A stretch of DNA of 64,000 bases from the NCBI RefSeq assembly GCF_902489465.1, contig NZ_CABTZZ010000008.1, forward strand, positions 6,790 to 70,789, in the 5' to 3' direction. Of the stretch, positions 9,034-15,792 are shown one piece after another (the first letter of the stretch is position 1; every line of letters begins with the position of its first letter). This stretch comes from an uncultured Varibaculum sp. GTDB lineage: Bacteria > Actinomycetota > Actinomycetes > Actinomycetales > Actinomycetaceae. A program made the translations under genes and the position numbers. The notes beneath the pieces are model-generated. The model was not told where the DNA came from, did no database searches, and was given only the letters and a program-made list of their open reading frames with translations.

Positions 9034-9885
9034 ATGGCGGGACCGCGAATCGATTTACATACTCATTCTTGCTGTTCAGATGGTACTGACACCCCAGAGC
9101 AGGTAATGGTTCTGGCCGCGCAAACAGGTCTAGACGTAATCGCCCTCACCGATCACGACACCTTCACGGGGCTAGCTGAGGCCAGTAAAATGGTGCCGAA
9201 ATGCGGGGTTAGTCTGGTTCCGGGGGTAGAGATTTCGACCTCGCATCAGGGAATCACCGCTCATCTGCTAGCGTATTTACCTGACCTGAAAAGCCAGGTC
9301 TTGCCGGATTTATTTAAAAAAACTGTGCAGGCACGTCAGCTGCGAATGCGACAAATGGTGCAGCGTTTATCCCAAGATTTCAATATTTCTTATCAGACAG
9401 TTGCCGAACAGGCAGGTTCGAGCCCCATAGGGCGGCCGCATGTGGCTGATGTTTTGGTGAAAGCGGGGTATTTTCCGAATCGCTCCGCCGCGTTTGAACA
9501 GGTACTGGCTACTTCCAGTAAATACTATGTGCATTATCAGGCTCCCGATACCGTCTACGCAGTGGAACAGGTAATAAAAGCGGGGGGAATCCCGGTACTG
9601 GCGCACCCGCGATCTGGCAGCCGGCAGCGCCGATTCTTATCGGTAGACACTATTGCCCAGCTAAAAGAGGCAGGATTGTTTGCCCTGGAGGCTTTTCATC
9701 CCGAGCAAAACCAGCTTGAACAGGCAGAAGTTAGGAAAATAGCGAAGCTGCTGGGTTTGGCGGTTACCGGATCTTCGGATTATCACGGCATCGGAAAGCC
9801 TAATCAGCTGGGACAATGCCTGACTGCTCCCGAAGTATTTGCGGAAATCTGCAGCAGGGGAGCGGGAGAAGTAGTGCAGCCTTGA
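9034..9885 (+). CDS. PHP-domain phosphoesterase (YciV/RNase AM-like, 3',5'-nucleotide bisphosphatase family)
   Basis: A 283-residue member of the PHP superfamily. The metal-binding motifs are in the family order: RIDLHTHSCCSDGT (His7, His9 region), VIALTDHDTFTG, Glu in LVPGVEIST, His in GRPHVADVLV, HPRSGS and the final SSDYHG. Such proteins hydrolyse 3',5'-bisphosphonucleosides and/or remove 5' nucleotides from RNA (RNase AM in E. coli). It reads divergently from pepP. The start is supported by the -10 box just upstream and by the Met-Ala-Gly-Pro-Arg lead into the first motif. The precise substrate is not determinable. Confidence 0.88.
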   Translation: MAGPRIDLHTHSCCSDGTDTPEQVMVLAAQTGLDVIALTDHDTFTGLAEASKMVPKCGVSLVPGVEISTSHQGITAHLLAYLPDLKSQVLPDLFKKTVQARQLRMRQMVQRLSQDFNISYQTVAEQAGSSPIGRPHVADVLVKAGYFPNRSAAFEQVLATSSKYYVHYQAPDTVYAVEQVIKAGGIPVLAHPRSGSRQRRFLSVDTIAQLKEAGLFALEAFHPEQNQLEQAEVRKIAKLLGLAVTGSSDYHGIGKPNQLGQCLTAPEVFAEICSRGAGEVVQP

Positions 9886-9938
9886 GACCGGGTGGGAGGC
9901 TGCGGATGCTCACTTTATCGCCTCGCGGAGATTGCCAC

Positions 9939-9944
9939 TAGAGT
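9939..9944 (+). promoter_or_regulatory. -10 box positioned for leaderless or very short leader transcription of murE
   Basis: TAGAGT ends 7 nt before the ATG at 9952, mirroring the arrangement at 9022-9034 upstream of the PHP gene. Only a weak AGAGG sits 2-3 nt before the ATG, too near for normal Shine-Dalgarno pairing. Confidence 0.45.
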
Positions 9945-9951
9945 AGAGGCT

Positions 9952-11532
9952 ATGACCGTAACTTTTCGAGATTTTCGTCCCCAAAATGTTGCCCCGGTTT
10001 CGCTAGCACGCCTAGTGGAGGGGTTTGCAACCGAAATTGATCCTGCCTGGGAAAAGGTTCAGGTGCGGGGAGTTTCGATGGCTTCCGATGAGATTTTGGC
10101 CGGAGAGGCCTTTATCGGTGTGGGAGGAGCCAATGTGCATGCCGCCAAGTTTGCCAGCGAAGTGGAATCCCTGGGGGCAGCAGCGGTGATTACTGATGCC
10201 AAGGGGGCGGAGCTCGCTCGCTCCCAAGGGGTGAAAATCCCGGTGGTAACGGTGCCGGATCCACGAGAAGCGGCCTCGCCTCTGGCGATCAGAGCCTTCG
10301 ATAATCCGGCCGGAAAAATGAAAACCGTGGCGGTAACCGGAACTAATGGTAAGACCACCACTTGTTTTGCTGCCAAAGTCGCTTTTGAGGCGGCGGGGCT
10401 TCCCACTATGATTCTTTCCACTGCGGAAACGCAGGTGGGTGATTTGCGGATTCAATCTTCGCGTACCACTTTTGAAGGCCCGATGCTGCAGCGGATTTTG
10501 GCTTATGGGGTAGAGCAGGGGATGCAAGCCGCAGTGGTGGAAGTATCTGCACATGCCCTGGTGTTGGCTCGCATAGCCGGAATGAAGTTCGATGCCACCG
10601 CTTTTACCAATCTGCAGCATGATCACCTGGATTATTTCCACACTATGGAAAACTATCTGGCAGCTAAAGCGCGACTATGTTCCAAAGAATTTACCGATTA
10701 TAGCGTGATCTGCACCGATGATAAGTGGGGGCAGCAGTTAGCAGCCAGTTGTGACACCCAAAGCGTGACGGTATCTGCCTATGATCCGGATGCCTCAGCC
10801 GATTGGGTAGTGACCCAAAAAGTTAACAATATAGCCCACGCTGCCTGTGATTTTACTTTAACCGGGAAGAGGGAACCGCGGGTGGGGTGCGAGGAAAAAA
10901 TCACCGTTGCCCTGCCCGGAGAGGTTAATGTGCAAGACGCCGCGATTGCCTATCTAATGGTCACCGGAATCGGGATTCCTGCCGAGGCGGCGAAAGCGGG
11001 CTTAGCGAGGCTAGCGGTTCCCGGACGCCTGGAAATTGTCAGCCGGCGTAATGAAGGTACCCCACTGGTTATCAATGATTACGCCCACACCCCGGAGGCT
11101 TTAGCTTCGATTCTGCGCACTATGCAAGAGTTCACCCCCGGAAAACTACACTTGGTATTTGGTACCGATGGAGATCGCGACGCGACTAAACGGGTGCCCC
11201 TAGCCAAGGTGGCAGCTAAAGAGGCAGATATGCTCTGGGTGACTGACGAGAATCCGCGCACCGAAAACGCAGAAAGTATTCGCGCCCAGCTGCTCTCGGG
11301 GATTAAAGAAGTGCGCCCGGGAATGGAGAAGGTATGCGAGGTTACCACCTGCCGGCGGGACGCAATTCGTAAAGCGATTTTGGCGGCCGGCTTGGACGAC
11401 ACGGTAATCATCACCGGCAAAGGCGCGGAGCCCTATCAAGAAATTGAAGGGGTTTTCCACGCCTTTAATGACACCCCGGTGGCTCAGGATTGTTTGGTTG
11501 CCTATAAGAATCGCGCGCATATTCAGGGGTAA
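9952..11532 (+). CDS. murE: UDP-N-acetylmuramyl-tripeptide synthetase (MurE), outside the dcw cluster
   Basis: A 526-residue cytosolic ATP-dependent ligase that adds the third amino acid of the peptidoglycan stem to UDP-MurNAc-Ala-Glu. Three Mur-ligase domains are visible: an N-terminal UMAG-binding domain (about 10-110), the central ATPase domain with VTGTNGKTTT (about 125-134) and the HDHLDYFHT segment, and a C-terminal domain containing INDYAHTPEAL, FGTDGDRDATKR and TDENPRTEN. The residue-selecting motif reads D432-E-N-P-R436 where meso-diaminopimelate enzymes have DNPR, so the third-position amino acid is uncertain. The ATG at 9952 is preferred over an in-frame GTG at 9892 because a -10 box lies between them and family homology begins soon after 9952. 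The gene is separate from the other mur genes. Confidence 0.9.
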   Translation: MTVTFRDFRPQNVAPVSLARLVEGFATEIDPAWEKVQVRGVSMASDEILAGEAFIGVGGANVHAAKFASEVESLGAAAVITDAKGAELARSQGVKIPVVTVPDPREAASPLAIRAFDNPAGKMKTVAVTGTNGKTTTCFAAKVAFEAAGLPTMILSTAETQVGDLRIQSSRTTFEGPMLQRILAYGVEQGMQAAVVEVSAHALVLARIAGMKFDATAFTNLQHDHLDYFHTMENYLAAKARLCSKEFTDYSVICTDDKWGQQLAASCDTQSVTVSAYDPDASADWVVTQKVNNIAHAACDFTLTGKREPRVGCEEKITVALPGEVNVQDAAIAYLMVTGIGIPAEAAKAGLARLAVPGRLEIVSRRNEGTPLVINDYAHTPEALASILRTMQEFTPGKLHLVFGTDGDRDATKRVPLAKVAAKEADMLWVTDENPRTENAESIRAQLLSGIKEVRPGMEKVCEVTTCRRDAIRKAILAAGLDDTVIITGKGAEPYQEIEGVFHAFNDTPVAQDCLVAYKNRAHIQG

Positions 11533-11630
11533 TGCCTGCTAGGATTGCAACCCTATTTCCTGCGCGGAGTATCTGACGAGGACGGGGGCAGATTGCTCCT
11601 GCCGCTGAGAGTTAATCCGTAATGGCGTGG

Positions 11631-12035
11631 CTATTCTGAAACTAGCTCAAAGTCGTAGCTGGCGCCATCGTCTAGGGTATGGCCGACGGTGCAGTATTTA
11701 TCGATTGCTGCCTGGGATTTTTCTCGTAACTGCTTTACTTGCTCCTCGCTTAGTTCGGTGAGGTCAGCCACCATTTCTACCGTCAAATGCGCATAGGAAT
11801 CACGGCGCTCATCTTTTTGCGCTGCTACCCCTACGGAAGCGGCAAAATCCTTTCCTAGAGCAGCAGACAATACGTGATCGGCGGAAAAAGTATGGCAAGT
11901 AGCCAGCGCTAGTTGCAGTAGCTCCCCGGGAGTGAATTGGTTTTCACCCATCCCGATTTCTACTTTTGCGCCGCGCTCATTTTGTCCTACGTAGTGCTTC
12001 TTGCCTCGGCGGTATGCCCACAAAATGTTACTCAT
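11631..12035 (-). CDS. OsmC/Ohr-family protein (thiol peroxidase-type)
   Basis: A 134-residue protein with the OsmC fold. The two family cysteines are seen: Cys in LALATCHTFSADHVL (about residue 47) and Cys in AIDKYCTVGHTL (about residue 114). Members reduce organic hydroperoxides in the cytosol with a Cys pair and a nearby Arg/Glu network. The N-terminal YRRGKKHYVGQNERGAKVEI hairpin is normal for the family. It lies downstream of the initiator tRNA on the same strand, separated by a strong terminator, so it probably has its own promoter in the short gap. A specific peroxide substrate cannot be named. Confidence 0.85.
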   Translation of the reverse strand: MSNILWAYRRGKKHYVGQNERGAKVEIGMGENQFTPGELLQLALATCHTFSADHVLSAALGKDFAASVGVAAQKDERRDSYAHLTVEMVADLTELSEEQVKQLREKSQAAIDKYCTVGHTLDDGASYDFELVSE

Positions 12036-12072
12036 GCTCTTATTGTGGCAGGAAAACGAGGTGCGTGTAGAA

Positions 12073-12110
12073 AAACAAAAAATCCCGCAACCAAAGGCTG
12101 CAGGATTTTT
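12073..12110 (-). terminator. Intrinsic terminator of tRNA-fMet
   Basis: Read on the minus strand, AAAAATCCTGCAGCC pairs with GGTTGCGGGATTTTTT across a TTT loop, with two G-U wobbles, and is followed by a T-rich run. The wobbles favour the minus strand as the functional one. It sits directly after the tRNA 3' end. Confidence 0.85.
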
Positions 12111-12115
12111 GCTAG

Positions 12116-12189
12116 TAGCGGGGGCTGGATTTGAACCAACGACCTCCGGGTTATGAGCCCGGCGAGCTACCGAACTGCTCCACCCCGCG
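12116..12189 (-). tRNA. tRNA-Met (CAT), initiator tRNA-fMet
   Basis: A 74-nt cloverleaf on the minus strand: acceptor 5' CGCGGGG, D-arm GGAGCAGTTCGGTAGCTC, anticodon arm CCGGG-CTCATAA-CCCGG, T-arm with GGTTCAAATCC, and discriminator A. Two initiator hallmarks are present: a mismatched C1-U72 pair at the top of the acceptor stem and three consecutive G-C pairs flanking the anticodon loop. CCA is not encoded (the sequence continues CTA), so it is added after transcription. A promoter precedes it and a terminator follows it, so it is a single-gene unit. Confidence 0.95.
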
Positions 12190-12200
12190 TCGACTTGTCT

Positions 12201-12230
12201 ATGTTAAGCAGGCAGGGTAGCTAAAGGCAA
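12201..12230 (-). promoter_or_regulatory. Promoter of tRNA-fMet
   Basis: On the minus strand TTGCCT (-35, 12225-12230) and TAACAT (-10, 12201-12206) are separated by 18 nt. The -10 ends 11 nt before the tRNA 5' end, which leaves a short 5' leader for RNase P. No further features are recognised between here and the lexA stop codon at 12394. Confidence 0.65.
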
Positions 12231-12393
12231 AAAAATTCACTGTAGAAGAAGTCACGTTAAGAGCTTTAGAGCCTGAAAGAGCAGTTAAAAAGAGAATTTA
12301 AGGGGAGAGCAGGGGGGATTTTGAACCGTAAAGATGACAGCGCAGGCGTTAGATAGTGAACTAAAAGCCGCTTAGAGTCCGGAAGTGACCAGT

Positions 12394-13083
12394 TTATAGC
12401 GCCCGCAGGACGGTAACGACTTTTCCTAAAATGGTGGCATTATCGCCGGGAATCGGTTCAAATGCCGGGTTGTGGGGGAGCAGCCAGATGTGACCTTCCC
12501 GCCGCGCGAGGGTTTTAACGGTAGCTTCCCCCTCGATCATGGCAGCCACGATTTCGCCGAGTTCGGCAACATTTTGGCGCCGAACTACCACCCAGTCACC
12601 ATCGCAGATCGCCGCTTCAATCATCGAGTCGCCATGTACCTTGAGCATAAAGAGTTCGCCATCGCCGGTGAAGCGGGTAGGGATAGTGAAGACGTCCTCT
12701 ATATCTTGCTGGGCTTCGATGGGGGTGCCCGCAGCGATTTGTCCCACTAAGGGAATCGCATGATGGTTTAAGGGGGTTACTTCCCCAAGCTGGGAAGTTG
12801 CGGTTTCGACAGCCGGCTCATCGCTCGCACGCGAGGTGAATTGCGGGTTTACCTCGAGGGCACGGCTGCGTCCCGCGGCGCGTACCAAGAAACCTTGACT
12901 GACCAGATTGTCTAGGTGGTGTTTGACAGTAGATGAGGAAGACAGTCCTACGGCTGCGGCAATTTCCCTAACCGAGGGCGGGTATCCCCGGGAGCGAATC
13001 CCAGCGCAAACTGCCTCGAAAATAGAGCGTGCGCGTGGACGTAGTGTTTCTATATCCAAGGCATCGTCTTGGTCTTTGTTCAT
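12394..13083 (-). CDS. lexA: SOS-response repressor LexA
   Basis: A 229-residue repressor and self-cleaving serine peptidase (S24). The N-terminal winged helix (about residues 10-75: SVREIAAAVGLSSSSTVKHHLDNL) binds SOS boxes; the C-terminal domain has the cleavage bond Ala-Gly in GQIAAGTP, the nucleophile Ser in GDSMIEAAI and the general base Lys in GEATVKTL. A GGGAGGG ribosome site precedes the ATG. An SOS box lies 49-64 nt upstream, overlapping the -10 region, so lexA is autoregulated. It is divergent from another SOS-box gene, the usual arrangement in Actinobacteria. Confidence 0.97.
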   Translation of the reverse strand: MNKDQDDALDIETLRPRARSIFEAVCAGIRSRGYPPSVREIAAAVGLSSSSTVKHHLDNLVSQGFLVRAAGRSRALEVNPQFTSRASDEPAVETATSQLGEVTPLNHHAIPLVGQIAAGTPIEAQQDIEDVFTIPTRFTGDGELFMLKVHGDSMIEAAICDGDWVVVRRQNVAELGEIVAAMIEGEATVKTLARREGHIWLLPHNPAFEPIPGDNATILGKVVTVLRAL

Positions 13084-13131
13084 GGTTCCCTCCCGCTGTC
13101 ACCTTGATCATAAGAAATTGTGACTCATTAT

Positions 13132-13147
13132 GCAAACATTTGTTCGA
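13132..13147. promoter_or_regulatory. LexA operator (SOS box) of lexA
   Basis: GCAAAC-ATTT-GTTCGA matches the Gram-positive SOS consensus CGAAC-N4-GTTCG with one mismatch in the left arm. On the minus strand it abuts CATAAT (complement of 13127-13132), a likely lexA -10 box, so bound LexA would block its own promoter. Confidence 0.85.
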
Positions 13148-13210
13148 TAAATCTGCATATTTCACTTGCTTTTGCAGTGCCTGCTCGCTACTATATCAAA
13201 CAGATGTTCG

Positions 13211-13226
13211 AAGAACATTTGTTCGA
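13211..13226. promoter_or_regulatory. LexA operator (SOS box) of the divergent membrane-protein gene
   Basis: AAGAAC-ATTT-GTTCGA has perfect GAAC and GTTC half sites with the standard 4-nt spacer. It ends 14 nt before the start codon at 13240 and lies just downstream of a TATATC (-10-like, 13192-13197). A second short palindrome, TGTTC-GA-AGAACA (13204-13217), overlaps its left arm. Confidence 0.88.
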
Positions 13227-13239
13227 GAAAGGTGCAGTC

Positions 13240-13827
13240 ATGTCCACACAACTTTCTTTCAATCTGGAAGAACTAGCCCAAAAACGGGTAGTGGGTTTGG
13301 GGAGCTACCAGTTGGCGAAGCTTTCTACGCCAAAGCCTAAGCGTCCTCACCTACAGTTGGTCGACGCCACCTATATAGAACGTGCGCGGGCTAAGTCCCG
13401 TCATACTGCGGGCTCAAAATTGCCATGCCCGCCCGCCGTCGGTAGGGAGAACCGCACGGAGGGGCCGGCAGCAGCTTTTGACTCGCTTCCTCAATGGGCG
13501 CGCCGAGCGCCTCGCACCCAGCAGGTAAAACCAACACCTTTGGCAGCGGTTCCTCCCGCTGCCAAGGCTGAAAACCTAGACGGTGCGCGGCGCCCGGCTC
13601 CCCAAAAACCATTGCCTAAGAAGCTGCCAGTTCCCCGGGTTAGCCATAAATTATTCCGAGTGTCCGCAGGGCTAGTGCTGGTGGCGGCAGCGTTAATCTC
13701 CGGGGTAGGTCTTGGTAGTTATTGGGATGCGTCCGCTGATGGCGCCGGGCAAACAAGCCAGATTTCAAGCGAGGTGACGGCAGAAAACAGCCAAGCTTCC
13801 TCGGCGGATCTACTGTTAGGACGGTAA
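13240..13827 (+). CDS. SOS-regulated single-pass membrane protein, putative cell-division inhibitor lacking a LysM domain
   Basis: A 195-residue protein without a recognisable catalytic domain. Residues 1-140 are basic, Ala/Pro-rich and probably cytoplasmic; one hydrophobic helix follows (LFRVSAGLVLVAAALISGVGLGSYW, about 148-172, given here in outline), then a short polar tail of about 25-30 residues outside. In Actinobacteria the gene divergent from lexA commonly encodes an SOS division suppressor (DivS in Corynebacterium, Rv2719c-type proteins with C-terminal LysM). Position, SOS box and membrane topology fit that role, but the usual LysM is absent and no LysM remnant is seen downstream. 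The ATG at 13240 follows GAAAGG by 7 nt; an earlier in-frame ATG at 13120 lies upstream of the SOS box and is rejected. Function is inferred from context. Confidence 0.7.
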   Translation: MSTQLSFNLEELAQKRVVGLGSYQLAKLSTPKPKRPHLQLVDATYIERARAKSRHTAGSKLPCPPAVGRENRTEGPAAAFDSLPQWARRAPRTQQVKPTPLAAVPPAAKAENLDGARRPAPQKPLPKKLPVPRVSHKLFRVSAGLVLVAAALISGVGLGSYWDASADGAGQTSQISSEVTAENSQASSADLLLGR

Positions 13828-14045
13828 TCCTAACGGCATCGGGCGATAAGCAAGGAAGCGTCCTTGTCTCTAAGGGCGCGGCTAGATCGGTTGCTACCGC
13901 TTTTAGCTACGTCGAAGATTCCTAGCTATGATTAGGGATCCAGACTGCAGATCACCCATTCTTTCTTGTAGTCCGATTCTCTTTGAGGGCGTTGATGCAA
14001 GAGTGTCAAATGTTGCGATAAGCTAGACCTCCAGGATGCTTATTG

Positions 14046-14540
14046 ATGGGGGAAAAGTTGCACTGTCCGTTTTGCCATAATGATGATTCGCGGGTAATCG
14101 ATTCGCGGACCGCCGAAGAGGGAAATGCTATCCGGCGGCGACGCGAATGTACCAAATGTAATAAGCGTTTTACCACTATTGAAACTGCAGCTTTATCCGT
14201 CAAAAAACGTTCCGGTACTTTGGAGCCGTTCTCACGGGAAAAAGTGATCAGTGGAGTTAGAAAAGCCTGCCAGGGGCGTCCCGTCAGTAGTGATGACCTC
14301 GCAAAATTGGCGCAACAGGTAGAAGAGAATCTACGGGCGAGCGGAAAATCGCAAATTGACTCCCACTGCATTGGCAGGTCAATCCTGGAGCCGCTCCGGG
14401 AACTCGACGTGGTAGCCTACCTGCGATTTGCGTCTGTGTATTCCAGTTTTGACGATTTAGATGACTTCCAAACTGCCATCGACGAGATCCGATCGCAACA
14501 AAATGCTGTTAACGCAGCGACAATACTCGTAGACCAATAG
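14046..14540 (+). CDS. nrdR: Transcriptional repressor NrdR
   Basis: A 164-residue regulator of ribonucleotide reductase genes. The N-terminal zinc ribbon has CPFC (about residues 7-10) and CTKC (about residues 35-38); the ATP-cone domain follows (about residues 49-140) with VKKRSGTLEPFSREKVISG in outline. It senses ATP/dATP and binds paired NrdR boxes; none is seen near its own promoter. The ATG at 14046 directly follows an in-frame TTG at 14043. The 3' end overlaps the convergent serA gene by 32 bp. The 218-bp stretch upstream (13828-14045) holds a small hairpin (CAAGGA/TCCTTG, 13851-13866) without a T-run and no other recognisable element. Confidence 0.95.
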   Translation: MGEKLHCPFCHNDDSRVIDSRTAEEGNAIRRRRECTKCNKRFTTIETAALSVKKRSGTLEPFSREKVISGVRKACQGRPVSSDDLAKLAQQVEENLRASGKSQIDSHCIGRSILEPLRELDVVAYLRFASVYSSFDDLDDFQTAIDEIRSQQNAVNAATILVDQ

Positions 14541-15717
14541 TTTCGGGCATAGAGCGGATTTCGGCAACTGCCGATACTGGAAGCTCCGAAGCAATATCGG
14601 TTAGGGCATACCCTACCTGACCTTCGGTACCTAAAATCTGACCATTGATGTTCACATCTTGGTTGGCAAAAACCTGGTTGATACGCCCCAACACCCCTGG
14701 GGTATTAGTGTGCAAGAATGCTAGGCGGTAACAAGAATCCGGGTGAGAATTAAGTTTCAAGTTGGGCATATTAACGCTCATCTCGGTACTACCTCGGTGC
14801 CAGTAGTCCGCAATTTTATGCGCTACAAACTGACCGATATCGAACTGAGCCTCCAAAGTAGAGCCGCCGATATGCGGAGTCAAAATCGTGTTGGGTAGCC
14901 CTAGTAGCGGGGAATGAAACTCGTTTCCGTTCTTCTGCGGTTCCTCGGGATACACATCTACCGCAGCGCCTGAGATTTTTCCGGAACGAATGTTTTCAGC
15001 TAAAGCCTCAACATCTACCACTATGCCACGCGAAAGGTTAATGAAAATCGCGCCCTCTTTCATCTGTTCGAACTCCCGCTTGCCGATCAAGCCCTCATTG
15101 GATTTACGGCCGTCCACGTGCAGGGAAATAAAATCAGCAGTTTTTAGCACTTCATCCATGGAGGGCAAAGCCCGGGCATTACCCATTGCCAGGCGCTGGG
15201 ATGAGTCATAAAAGACCACATTCATTCCCAAGGCTTCAGCTAATACTGAAAGCTGGGTGCCAATATTTCCATAGCCTATAATCCCCAGAGTTTTCCCGCG
15301 AACCTCATGAGAACCTGATGCACTCTTATTCCAGATTCCGCGTTGTAAATCCTGGTTGCGAGTTTCCACGTGGCGCGCCAGGCTGATAATGTGTCCGACG
15401 GCCAGCTCTACCACCGAGCGAGTATTGGAGTAAGGGGCATTAAACACCGTCACTCCCGCTTGGGTGGCGGCTGACAAATCTACCTGGTTAGTACCTATGC
15501 AAAAACAACCTACCACTCTCAGGCGGGGACAAGCAGAAATCACTCGCGAAGTTACCTGGGTTTTTGAGCGAATCCCCACAATATCGGCATCCTGGAGGCG
15601 TTCGATCAACGCATCCTCTTCCAGGGCGCCTTTTACGCGCTCTACTTCAATGTCGTTACCGGTAAAGACTTCATCCGCCACCTGGTGCGGATCTTCAAGT
15701 AAAACTGCCTTCGTCAT
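14509..15717 (-). CDS. serA: D-3-phosphoglycerate dehydrogenase
   Basis: A 402-residue NAD-dependent enzyme catalysing the first step of serine synthesis. The Rossmann motif is GIIGYGNIGTQ (about residues 148-158), followed by the catalytic Arg region NLSRGIVVD, a Glu in VYPEEP and the His in LTPHIGGST. A C-terminal ACT regulatory domain occupies about residues 325-402 (LAFLHTNTPGVLGRINQVF in outline). The length and the single ACT domain match the short E. coli-type SerA, not the long actinobacterial form with an extra ASB domain. The 3' end runs 32 bp into nrdR on the opposite strand. AGAGG precedes the ATG at close range. Confidence 0.94.
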   Translation of the reverse strand: MTKAVLLEDPHQVADEVFTGNDIEVERVKGALEEDALIERLQDADIVGIRSKTQVTSRVISACPRLRVVGCFCIGTNQVDLSAATQAGVTVFNAPYSNTRSVVELAVGHIISLARHVETRNQDLQRGIWNKSASGSHEVRGKTLGIIGYGNIGTQLSVLAEALGMNVVFYDSSQRLAMGNARALPSMDEVLKTADFISLHVDGRKSNEGLIGKREFEQMKEGAIFINLSRGIVVDVEALAENIRSGKISGAAVDVYPEEPQKNGNEFHSPLLGLPNTILTPHIGGSTLEAQFDIGQFVAHKIADYWHRGSTEMSVNMPNLKLNSHPDSCYRLAFLHTNTPGVLGRINQVFANQDVNINGQILGTEGQVGYALTDIASELPVSAVAEIRSMPETIGLRVLSLR

Positions 15718-15792
15718 GCCTCTATCTTTTCAACGTGGGCTATGCTTAGCAAAATCGTCCGCTCTGCGGTATTAATACTCGCTATGGAACTG

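Noticed and set aside
13120..13239. Upstream ATG (13120) as start of the SOS-box membrane protein.
   Set aside because: It would make the SOS operators and the promoter part of the coding region; the ATG at 13240 has GAAAGG 7 nt upstream and lies just after the operator.
13851..13866. CAAGGA/TCCTTG hairpin after the SOS-box gene as a terminator.
   Set aside because: The stem has only 6 bp and no T-run follows; it is mentioned only as a hairpin.
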